Positions 1 to 7,083 of a stretch of 15,196 nucleotides of DNA are shown piece by piece. The notes under the pieces are model-generated. The model saw nothing but the letters and a program-made list of their open reading frames with translations, was not told the DNA's origin and did no database searches. The translations under genes were made by a program, and so were the position numbers. The stretch is from positions 1 to 15,196 of the forward strand of contig DLAF01000011.1 of assembly GCA_002492725.1 (NCBI GenBank). Reading direction: 5' to 3'. The number at the start of each line of letters is the position of its first letter. Within the stretch, counting starts at the first letter, position 1. Source of the stretch: Lachnospiraceae bacterium UBA7054. GTDB taxonomy: Bacteria; Bacillota; Clostridia; Lachnospirales; Lachnospiraceae.

Positions 1-71
1 TTTCACATCGTCAAGCCCTTTTTTTGAATTTTTTACAAATTTTTTAAAGTTCTGTATCTGGTATCCTGCGC
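1..71. other. AT-rich region downstream of the lipoprotein gene
   Basis: Short non-coding end of the window. No convincing GC-rich terminator stem followed by a T run is visible on the minus strand. A TTGACG at 9-14 (minus strand) could be the -35 box of a gene beyond the window, but its -10 is not present here. Confidence 0.35.
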
Positions 72-803
72 TTACTGCAAATGCAGGGTGCCATCTGTTT
101 CACCGCCGCGAAGAATAAAGTCGATTGTCCCGGGATTGGTTCCCTGCGGTACCTCCACGATACTGACAAGATCCACGGAAGAACTTGCCGGAATCACGGA
201 ATCGTAAGTCTGCATATCATTCACCAGCATCGTTGCCAAAGCGCCTCTGCTTGGCTCTCCGTTAACGGAGACACGGAATGTTGCGCCATATCCGAGCATA
301 TTTAATGTCTGATCCTCTCCGCTCAGATTCTGCGCGCTGAATTTCAATACCAAAAGCTGATTTCCCGGTGTAGCATCCATAGAGAAAAACAGCGTTTCTT
401 CCTCTCCTGCGGGCGGGTAGGAATCCGTCACCTCACAGCTCTGATAGGTGATCATGATATTCGGGATACCGTAATACTGCTCCACAGAGGTAATTTCCGG
501 CTGTGTCTGCTCCTCATCCTGACTCACATCCACCACAACAGGCTCTTCTGTCTCCGGTTCCGCCTCTTCCTCTTCAATTGGCTCCTCTACGGTTTCTTCC
601 GGTTCCGGCTCTTCCTCAGCCGGCATATAACCTGAGGTATCGACCAGACGTCTGCCGTGCGCCGTGTCGTATTTTAACAGTACTCCTACTGCATATTCCG
701 ATATCAATTCTGTCTCATCCTGTGTCAGATTCGGCATTGCGCCACAGCCTGTCATCAGAAGCGCTGCCGCCATACTGCCTAAAATCATACTCACTTTTTT
801 CAC
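72..803 (-). CDS. Lipoprotein with acidic linker and C-terminal beta-rich domain
   Basis: Predicted 243-aa surface lipoprotein of unknown role. The signal peptide (KK, hydrophobic residues 6-18) ends in the lipobox LMTGC, with Cys20 as the lipidation site, so the mature protein should be anchored on the outer face of the membrane. A short helical stretch (about 25-58) is followed by a very acidic Glu/Pro linker (about 62-103), then a beta-rich domain (about 105-243) that resembles the telokin-like/DUF4352 extracellular fold; that family assignment is tentative. The start is GTG at 803: a GGGAG element lies 8 nt upstream and this start keeps the positive N-terminus that a later ATG (codon 6) would lose. 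The gene follows the histidine kinase after 122 nt and has its own promoter. It could be an accessory of that kinase, but nothing in the sequence proves this. Confidence 0.8.
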   Translation of the reverse strand: MKKVSMILGSMAAALLMTGCGAMPNLTQDETELISEYAVGVLLKYDTAHGRRLVDTSGYMPAEEEPEPEETVEEPIEEEEAEPETEEPVVVDVSQDEEQTQPEITSVEQYYGIPNIMITYQSCEVTDSYPPAGEEETLFFSMDATPGNQLLVLKFSAQNLSGEDQTLNMLGYGATFRVSVNGEPSRGALATMLVNDMQTYDSVIPASSSVDLVSIVEVPQGTNPGTIDFILRGGETDGTLHLQ

Positions 804-852
804 TTCGGTATCTCCCTATACTCTGATTTCTATTAAATATGTGCGCCTTTTT

Positions 853-881
853 ATTATACTCTACTATTTTGATTCTTACAA
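853..881 (-). promoter_or_regulatory. SigA-type promoter of the lipoprotein gene
   Basis: Reading the minus strand, TTGTAA (876-881) is separated by 17 nt from a perfect TATAAT (853-858), about 50 nt before the GTG start at 803. A TTGACT lies slightly further upstream but at a 22-nt spacing, which is too long. The promoter implies the lipoprotein can be transcribed independently of the upstream kinase gene. Confidence 0.65.
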
Positions 882-925
882 GTCAAACCCCTTCAAGGCG
901 GCTAAAACTTACAACAGATCAAAAA

Positions 926-2407
926 TCAATCTCTCTCATGAGGCTGCGCCGGATCCAGCTCAAACCAAAACTCCACGCCGTTGTCATAATTGATCACGCC
1001 GTATTTTTGATTCATGGATTCCATGATCGCCTTAACGATGGAAAGGCCAATCCCGCTTCCGCCATATTCTCTGCTTCTTGCCTTATCAACCTTATAAAAT
1101 TTCTCCCACAAGTGCTCAACACTTTCCTGTGGAATCGGATTCCCTGTGTTAAAAACAGAAATCCTCACCCGTTCCTCCACCCCGCAAATCTTGACGTCTA
1201 TAATCTTTTCCCCCTGTGCATAATTGATGGCATTGGTTAAATAATTTCGAAAAACTTCCTCCACACGAAACTCATCCCCCCAGACATAGATAGATCCATA
1301 ATCTTCCATGCGAATGGATATTTCTTTCTGCCGCAGCAGAATATCGGAGGCGGCAATGCAATTTTTGATAAGTGTCGTCACATCAAAGCGTTCCATGCTC
1401 ACGATCTCATTTCCCGCCTCCAGCTGATTGAGCGTAAGAAGGTTCTTTACCATAGCATTCATCTTTGCCGCCTCATCCATGATGACATCGCAGTAAAATT
1501 CCCTGCTCTCTGCATCATCATTGATTCCTTCCTTTAACCCTTCCGCATAACCCTGGATCAGTGCAAGCGGTGTTTTCAGCTCGTGGGAAACATTGGAAAG
1601 GAACTCTCTGCGCCTCTCATCCACTCTGTCTTTTCTTTCAATATCCTTCAAAAGCTCATTATTGGCTGTCTTCAGCTCCGAAATGGTAGCCTCAAGCGCC
1701 TCTGAAAGCTCATTGATATTATTCCCCAGAATCGCAATCTCCGTTTTATCCTCTCCGGTATATTTTGCCTCAAAATCCAAATGCTTCATCCGCTCCGATA
1801 TCTTTGCAAGCTCCAAGATCGGTTTTGTGACACGATTGGAAATCCAGCCAACGAGCATCACACTGACTAAAATCGCCGCCACACCCACATAGGCGAGAAA
1901 ATGGTTAGAGATGGACACGCTCTCCCTGATCCCTTCCAGCGCGCTTCGCAGCATGAAAAAATATCCGTTATCCAATATCCCCCACATCTCGATATATTCT
2001 GTCTGCGTCTTGAAATCGCGCACCACCCGCATTTTATAGTTTGCCGCATTCTGCAATAGCTCTTCCTCATCCACCCCCAGAAAAATGTTATCAAACAACT
2101 GCTTTAACACTGTTTTTGGATCGTTCATGGAGTATTTGACGGCCTGTGACTCTCCATCTGCCACAAGCACCTGAATATTATACTTTTCACAGATTTTTTT
2201 TAACTCGATATCATACTCTTCCGAAGTGATATCACCCGCGTTAGAAGCACCGTTGATACTGTAATACGCACTCACCAGCGCATTCTGTTTTTTGTTAAGA
2301 TAGTAGGTCCCAAGCAGCGTCGAATTCAAGAGCAGACACAGCAGGATTGTACCCGTAGTCAACGCAAGAAAGAGGAACGCGAATTGTCTTTTCATCGAAT
2401 ATTTCAT
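926..2407 (-). CDS. Membrane HAMP sensor histidine kinase, VanS/PhoR-like
   Basis: 493-aa class I sensor kinase that autophosphorylates on histidine and passes the phosphate to a response regulator. Domains in order: membrane segment 1 (about 9-31), external sensor (about 32-163), membrane segment 2 (about 165-187), HAMP (about 183-240), HisKA with SHELKTP (His275), and HATPase_c with N-box Asn382 in YLTNAINYA, the NTGNPIP element of the VanS-like subfamily, and the GGSGIGLS nucleotide lid (439-446). All catalytic motifs look intact. The sensor domain has no motif I can assign to a ligand. ATG at 2407 was chosen; a weak AAAGGG lies about 15 nt upstream and the alternative ATG at codon 5 has no better site. 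Unusually, no response regulator flanks it: the neighbours are the lipoprotein and a divergent diguanylate cyclase. The only DNA-binding regulator in the window is at 12045-12722. Confidence 0.95.
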   Translation of the reverse strand: MKYSMKRQFAFLFLALTTGTILLCLLLNSTLLGTYYLNKKQNALVSAYYSINGASNAGDITSEEYDIELKKICEKYNIQVLVADGESQAVKYSMNDPKTVLKQLFDNIFLGVDEEELLQNAANYKMRVVRDFKTQTEYIEMWGILDNGYFFMLRSALEGIRESVSISNHFLAYVGVAAILVSVMLVGWISNRVTKPILELAKISERMKHLDFEAKYTGEDKTEIAILGNNINELSEALEATISELKTANNELLKDIERKDRVDERRREFLSNVSHELKTPLALIQGYAEGLKEGINDDAESREFYCDVIMDEAAKMNAMVKNLLTLNQLEAGNEIVSMERFDVTTLIKNCIAASDILLRQKEISIRMEDYGSIYVWGDEFRVEEVFRNYLTNAINYAQGEKIIDVKICGVEERVRISVFNTGNPIPQESVEHLWEKFYKVDKARSREYGGSGIGLSIVKAIMESMNQKYGVINYDNGVEFWFELDPAQPHERD

Positions 2408-2450
2408 ATTATTAAGACCATACCCTTTATCCGATTATTGTTTTGTCACA

Positions 2451-2479
2451 ACGTTAACATTTTAGCGGACATTTGTCAA
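2451..2479 (-). promoter_or_regulatory. Candidate promoter of the histidine kinase
   Basis: On the minus strand a perfect TTGACA (2474-2479) is followed after 17 nt by TAACGT (2451-2456), which is a weak -10 but carries an extended TG one base upstream. It lies about 45 nt before the ATG. The strong -35 is convincing; the -10 is not. Confidence 0.45.
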
Positions 2480-2492
2480 TAGAGCCGCCGGG

Positions 2493-2520
2493 TTGACTTT
2501 ATTCCCGTATATGTTAAGAT
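2493..2520 (+). promoter_or_regulatory. Candidate promoter of the diguanylate cyclase
   Basis: TTGACT (2493-2498), a 16-nt spacer and TAAGAT (2515-2520) preceded by TGT, an extended -10. It lies about 50 nt before the TTG start and is arranged back to back with the kinase promoter in the same 165-nt intergenic region. Confidence 0.55.
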
Positions 2521-2561
2521 GAAAACAGCAGTCTGAACATATAAATTTTTCGTGCACACCG

Positions 2562-2566
2562 GGAGG
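2562..2566 (+). promoter_or_regulatory. Ribosome binding site that sets a TTG start for the cyclase
   Basis: GGAGG at 2562-2566 lies 6 nt before an in-frame TTG at 2573. The longer frame would begin with GTG at 2552, upstream of and across this element, leaving no binding site for that GTG. TTG at 2573 is therefore the better start. Confidence 0.8.
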
Positions 2567-2572
2567 AAACCA

Positions 2573-3994
2573 TTGAAATCAAAGCGTCGCTACATCTGGG
2601 CCAACATAAAGCTGGTCGGCACCATAGTCCCCGTCGTCCTTATTATGATCGTCATCTACTTCATGCTCGTGCGCAGAGAGGTCCTGACGCTCTCCAGGGA
2701 AAAGTTAGCTTTAGAATCTCAATACTATGCGGAAGAAATCAGCACCTGGGCAAGGTCAGTCTTAAGTGAAATAACGATCTATCAAACAATGATCGAACAG
2801 TTTGGCCTGGATAATGAAGATACTTACGAGCTGATGGCTACAAGCGCCGGCAGCCACGATGCTTATCCTTACGGTCTGTACATGGGCGACGATCAGGGAA
2901 ATTACTTTGACTCTTCCGGCTGGGTTCCCGATGAAGACTTTGTTGTCACAGAACGCGACTGGTACATAGAAGGGCTTTCACACGATCACTTTGCCTTCGG
3001 TGAGCCCTATGTGGACGCCATGACCGGCGGCACCTGTGTGAGCGTCACTTGTCGGTTGAACACGTCTCCCGCTGTGACGGTGCTCTCTACGGACGTTTAT
3101 CTGGATTATGCCTCACAACTCGTCAGCGAAGTCACCTCCGACAAAATCGAACACGCTTTTTTTGTCACCAGAGAAAGCAGGCTCATCGTGGCAGACTCTA
3201 ATGCTGCCATGACCGGCCTCTCCCTGAGTGATCAGAGCGACTCCCTGCTTTACAAAAACGTCAGCCGTCTTCTGGATGGCGAAAAGACCGGCCAGAGTTC
3301 TGTTTTGGGCGATGAAAGCATCTTTTTTGTGGATATCAACGTGATTCCGGACACTGACTGGTACTTTGTCACCTGCATGAACCGCAATGAAGTACTGCGC
3401 GATCTGTGGCGGATTGAATTCCCCATGCTGCTTCTCGCGGTGATCGCCTGCTTTGTGCTCTTTATTCTGACTTCCATTTTCTCCAAAGAAATGCGTACGA
3501 TCCGCACCAAGGCAAGGCTTGACCCGCTCACCAAGCTGCTCAACCGAGAGGGCTTCGAGGAGATTGTGCGGCTGTCCCTTGAGGATCGCCCCGGACAGGG
3601 CGTCCTGATGATCATAGACATGGATAACTTTAAGCTGATCAACGACCAGCTCGGGCATCCCGTCGGCGACCAGGCTCTCAAGGAATTTGCCACTATTTTG
3701 GAAAACTATTTCAATCGAAATAAGGATATCGTATCTCGTCTTGCAGGCGATGAGTTTGCCGTATTTGTCGGCCGTGATATCACCACGGTGGAAACGGAGA
3801 GTATGCTAACCAAATTTATGTCCGTAGTCCACCAGAATTTTGACCATAAATTCCCCCACCAGAAGCTTTCAGCCAGCATCGGAGCGGGTACTGCCGCGAA
3901 TTGCGCTTCCTCCTATGAAGCGCTTTATCAGTCCGCCGACAAAGCGCTCTATGAAGCCAAATGGAATGGAAAAGACCGGTTCCAGATCCACTAA
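2573..3994 (+). CDS. Membrane diguanylate cyclase, Cache sensor plus GGDEF
   Basis: About 473 aa from the TTG start. The enzyme makes cyclic di-GMP from two GTP. Residues (this start): membrane segment 1 (13-33), external double-Cache-like sensor (about 40-280, with the typical RDWY near 128 and EPYVDAMTGG near 144), membrane segment 2 (about 282-303), and GGDEF domain (about 314-473). The catalytic signature is AGDEF (391-395), an active variant of GGDEF in known cyclases. The metal-binding Asp in IIDMDNFK (Asp349) and the LINDQLGHPVGD segment are intact. RNKD (382-385) lies exactly five residues before the signature, as expected of an inhibitory I-site, so product inhibition is likely. No EAL or HD-GYP phosphodiesterase is fused. 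It is the only plus-strand gene and converges on the RND pump gene. Confidence 0.93.
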   Translation: MKSKRRYIWANIKLVGTIVPVVLIMIVIYFMLVRREVLTLSREKLALESQYYAEEISTWARSVLSEITIYQTMIEQFGLDNEDTYELMATSAGSHDAYPYGLYMGDDQGNYFDSSGWVPDEDFVVTERDWYIEGLSHDHFAFGEPYVDAMTGGTCVSVTCRLNTSPAVTVLSTDVYLDYASQLVSEVTSDKIEHAFFVTRESRLIVADSNAAMTGLSLSDQSDSLLYKNVSRLLDGEKTGQSSVLGDESIFFVDINVIPDTDWYFVTCMNRNEVLRDLWRIEFPMLLLAVIACFVLFILTSIFSKEMRTIRTKARLDPLTKLLNREGFEEIVRLSLEDRPGQGVLMIIDMDNFKLINDQLGHPVGDQALKEFATILENYFNRNKDIVSRLAGDEFAVFVGRDITTVETESMLTKFMSVVHQNFDHKFPHQKLSASIGAGTAANCASSYEALYQSADKALYEAKWNGKDRFQIH

Positions 3995-4013
3995 GGTTCC
4001 CAAACCGGTCTTT
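3971..4013. terminator. Bidirectional terminator between the cyclase and pump genes
   Basis: A perfect 11-bp inverted repeat, AAAGACCGGTT (3971-3981) and AACCGGTCTTT (4003-4013), surrounds the cyclase stop codon with a loop of about 21 nt. Short T runs follow on both strands, in keeping with termination of two convergent genes whose coding regions are only 39 nt apart. Confidence 0.65.
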
Positions 4014-4033
4014 CTCGTATTTCTTTACCTGAA

Positions 4034-7000
4034 TCATCTATCCTTTTTCTGTAGTCTCTTCTTTTCCTTTTTCAGAAGTCTCTTCTCTCTCCTGCTCCGC
4101 TTGTCAATGATAAGATAGAAGGTTGGCATCAGCAGCAGGATCAGGATTGTGGAGGCAATCAATCCGCCGATGATGACCATCGCCATCCCCTCCATCATCA
4201 CGGAACCTTCCCCGATTCCCAAAGACATCGGCACCATGGAGAGAATCGTCGTCAGCGTCGTCATCAGAATCGGCCTGAGACGAATCTGCCCGCTCTGGAT
4301 GAGTGCCTCCTCCAAAGGCATCTCCTCCCGCAAAAGGTTTGCCGTATCCACATACAGGATGCCGTTATTTACCACGATACCCACGAGCATCAGGACACCC
4401 ATCAGGGAGACCATGCTCATCGTCGTACCCGTCACATACAAAAGCCCGAAAGAACCAATCAGCGCGAAGGGGATACTCGTCATAACCATCACCGAAAAGC
4501 GCGGGGATTCAAACTGCATGGCCATCACGAGAAAGATCAAAAATACCGCCACAAAAATAGCCACGATAATCGCTTGAAACTCATCCATGATCATGTCATC
4601 CATCATGCTCGACGCCCGCGACACCCCTCTCGGGAGCACCATCTGCTTCATGGCCTCTTCCACCGCGTCCTGCGCCGTAAATCTGGCATCCTCCGTGGTG
4701 CTTGCCGTTACCGCTGCCTGATATATACCGTCCACACGGGTCAGCGTCACCGGGGCATCCTGATACTCCACCGTAGCAATCTCCGACAGGGGAATCTGTG
4801 TGCCGTAGGGCGTTGTAAGCGTCATGTTTAACAATTCGTTCATCCCTTCGTACTCACCCTCGGGATATTCCAGTCGCACACTGAGTTCCTGGCCGTTTTT
4901 CTTGAGCTTCGCCGCCTCAATACCACTCAGCGTATTGTACATCTCACCCGCCACCTGAACCGGTGCAAGCCCTGCCGCCATACTCTTTAAAGGATCAATG
5001 ATGATCTTCGCCTGGGTCGACGCCTCCGAAAGATTGGAGGAAGTCTGTAAGATACCGGGAATACCCTTCATCATATCCTGTACCTGCTTTGCCGCCACGC
5101 GCAGATCGTTCAGATCACGGCCAACCAGATCGACCTCAATGCCCGTGCTCATCATACTGGTCATACTGGCTCCGCTGGCGCTGATACTGATATCCATGTT
5201 CGTCAGGTCGGACAATTTCCTCGTATACTGCTCAATGGCCTCCCCCGTGGACAGTTCGCAGTCTTTCACAAGATACGCCGTCAGGGTAGCCGTGTCACCG
5301 GAAACACTGTAAGAATAGTGATCGATATTCTCGTCCGCCTCCGCCATCTCCTCAAGGAAACGTGTCTGCTCCTCGATTCGCTCCATCTTTGTGCCGGAAC
5401 GGAAACTCGCCGTAATGGCAAAGGCATGTTCGTCCATGGTTGGCATCAGCTCCGTATGGATGCGGCTTACCAGCATGAAAGCCGCCACCAGAAGAAGCAC
5501 CGACACCACCATCACAAGGACTTTCTTCGGCAAAAGCCTGCGAAGGAGCTTATCATAACCGCTGTTGATCTTCCGAAGCAGTTTATTGATTGGCAAATCC
5601 TTTTTCTCTATCGGTTTAAATTTTGCAAAGAGCAGCGGAATAATGGTCATCGCCATGATCAGGGACGCCAGCATCGCCATGATGATGGTCATACCAAGCT
5701 GGGAGAACAGCTGCCCGGCAAGACCGTCCATCAAACTCAAAGGCGCGTACACCACCACTGTCGTGATCGTGGAAGCAATAATGGAAGCTGTCACGATCCC
5801 GGTCCCTTTCATTGCCGCCTCCCGGTACTCCCCCGTTTCGTCCTTTAACCGAAAACAGCTCTCCAGCACCACGATGGAGCTGTCAACCATCATACCGATA
5901 GCGATGACGAGCGCGCCCATGGTCACGACATTAAAGGAAAAGCCCAAAAGGTTCATACCGATCATTGTGGCAAATAAGGAGATCGGCATCGCGCTTCCCA
6001 CGATCAGGCTGGCACGAATGTCTCCAAAGAAAAGAAAGAGCACCAGCATGGAAAGCGCCACACCCAACACCAGTGTACTGGCCACGGAACTCAGGGAAGA
6101 GATAATCATATCGCTGGCATTGTAGACCGTCTCAATCTCTACCACGTCATTATCCGCCTGCAGACGCTCCAACACCCTGTCCACATCTCTGGTCACATCC
6201 ACGGTGCCATAGCTCTTTTTCTTCGTGATTGCCACCGTGACATTTTCCTGCGCATTATAACGACTGATACTGGATGCATCCCGCTGACTCTCACTCACTC
6301 TGGCAATCTCCGATAAGGGAATGACCTGCCCTCTGGACGTAGTGATCGGAATATTCTGAATCTGCACCACACCCGAAATATCAGCGCTGCTGGATACCGC
6401 GATATCCTGCGATCCCTGACTCACGGCTCCCACAGGCACGGTAAAGTCCATGGCACCGACAGTCTGTGCAATGCCGCTCATCGTCACCCCGTACTCCTTC
6501 ATGGCCCGGGAGTCAAGCAGCACACGGATATAATTCTCCCTGCCGCCGTACACCTGCACATCCGCCACACCGGAGATGGTTTCCAGTTCCGTCACCATAG
6601 TATCGTTTACATAACTCAACACATCGCTGTCGCCCACTGCCGTCACGGAGATATCCATAGTCTCCATCTGATCCATGGCCATCTCTATGACAGTCGGATC
6701 CTGTACGTCTTCCGGCATAGAAGCCTTCGCCGCATCCAACGCCGTCCGCAAATCCATATAGGCATCATCCAAATTCGTCCCGTAGTCATATTGAAACATG
6801 ACCATGGACATATTCTCCGCCGACTGGGAAGTGTAAGTGGAGACACCGTTTTGCTCTGAACCCGCAGCCTCCACCTCCTTTGTCACCAACTCCTCCACGC
6901 TCTCCGGATCCGCTCCGGGGTATACCGTGTAAACAAGGAGCATGGGAAGCTCAATATCCGGTGTCAGTTCCAATTGAAAACCCGGTATGGAAGAAATGCC

Positions 7001-7072
7001 AAACACCACCAGGGCAAGAATGATCATGGCAATGGAAACAGGACGCTTTAAAGCTAATTTCGTCAAACTCAT
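4034..7072 (-). CDS. RND-family efflux pump, HAE1 (AcrB/SwrC-like)
   Basis: 1012-aa inner-membrane transporter of the resistance-nodulation-division superfamily, full length for HAE1 members. It has the standard two-repeat plan: membrane segment 1 (about 10-30), large external loop 1 (about 35-325), segments 2-6 (about 325-475), a segment near 510-528, large external loop 2 (about 535-820), and segments 8-12 (about 823-980), ending in a highly basic cytoplasmic tail. In segment 4 the motif reads GMMVDSSIVV: Asp387 is kept, but the second Asp of the AcrB Asp-Asp pair is Ser388. In segment 10 the position of AcrB Lys940 is Asn892 (GIVVNNGIL), as in many Gram-positive HAE1 proteins. It follows the adaptor gene after 9 nt and its AGGAG site overlaps the adaptor stop codon, implying translational coupling. 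The substrate cannot be told from sequence; export of drugs, lipids or lipopeptides is plausible. Confidence 0.93.
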   Translation of the reverse strand: MSLTKLALKRPVSIAMIILALVVFGISSIPGFQLELTPDIELPMLLVYTVYPGADPESVEELVTKEVEAAGSEQNGVSTYTSQSAENMSMVMFQYDYGTNLDDAYMDLRTALDAAKASMPEDVQDPTVIEMAMDQMETMDISVTAVGDSDVLSYVNDTMVTELETISGVADVQVYGGRENYIRVLLDSRAMKEYGVTMSGIAQTVGAMDFTVPVGAVSQGSQDIAVSSSADISGVVQIQNIPITTSRGQVIPLSEIARVSESQRDASSISRYNAQENVTVAITKKKSYGTVDVTRDVDRVLERLQADNDVVEIETVYNASDMIISSLSSVASTLVLGVALSMLVLFLFFGDIRASLIVGSAMPISLFATMIGMNLLGFSFNVVTMGALVIAIGMMVDSSIVVLESCFRLKDETGEYREAAMKGTGIVTASIIASTITTVVVYAPLSLMDGLAGQLFSQLGMTIIMAMLASLIMAMTIIPLLFAKFKPIEKKDLPINKLLRKINSGYDKLLRRLLPKKVLVMVVSVLLLVAAFMLVSRIHTELMPTMDEHAFAITASFRSGTKMERIEEQTRFLEEMAEADENIDHYSYSVSGDTATLTAYLVKDCELSTGEAIEQYTRKLSDLTNMDISISASGASMTSMMSTGIEVDLVGRDLNDLRVAAKQVQDMMKGIPGILQTSSNLSEASTQAKIIIDPLKSMAAGLAPVQVAGEMYNTLSGIEAAKLKKNGQELSVRLEYPEGEYEGMNELLNMTLTTPYGTQIPLSEIATVEYQDAPVTLTRVDGIYQAAVTASTTEDARFTAQDAVEEAMKQMVLPRGVSRASSMMDDMIMDEFQAIIVAIFVAVFLIFLVMAMQFESPRFSVMVMTSIPFALIGSFGLLYVTGTTMSMVSLMGVLMLVGIVVNNGILYVDTANLLREEMPLEEALIQSGQIRLRPILMTTLTTILSMVPMSLGIGEGSVMMEGMAMVIIGGLIASTILILLLMPTFYLIIDKRSRREKRLLKKEKKRLQKKDR

Positions 7073-7078
7073 CGTATT

Positions 7079-7083
7079 CTCCT
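7079..7083 (-). promoter_or_regulatory. Pump ribosome binding site overlapping the adaptor stop codon
   Basis: On the minus strand the adaptor ends in TAG, and its AG begins the AGGAG element that lies 6 nt before the pump ATG. The overlap suggests that translation of the pump depends on ribosomes finishing the adaptor. Confidence 0.7.

Noticed and set aside
803..926. Terminator between histidine kinase and lipoprotein
   Set aside because: I looked for a stem followed by a T run in the 122-nt gap and found only a distant CGCCTT/AAGGCG pair, without a usable loop or T tract.
2408..2572. Cyclic-di-GMP (GEMM) riboswitch before the cyclase
   Set aside because: The predicted leader is only about 50 nt long and lacks the conserved GEMM core; it holds a promoter and ribosome binding site only.
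3113..3693. Two overlapping minus-strand frames inside the diguanylate cyclase gene
   Set aside because: They are antisense to the conserved Cache-GGDEF gene, overlap each other, and show no recognisable domain or start signal.
5318..6125. Long open frames on the plus strand opposite the RND pump (and similar plus-strand frames elsewhere)
   Set aside because: They lie wholly antisense to convincing full-length genes, lack ribosome binding sites and have low-complexity or odd composition typical of shadow frames.
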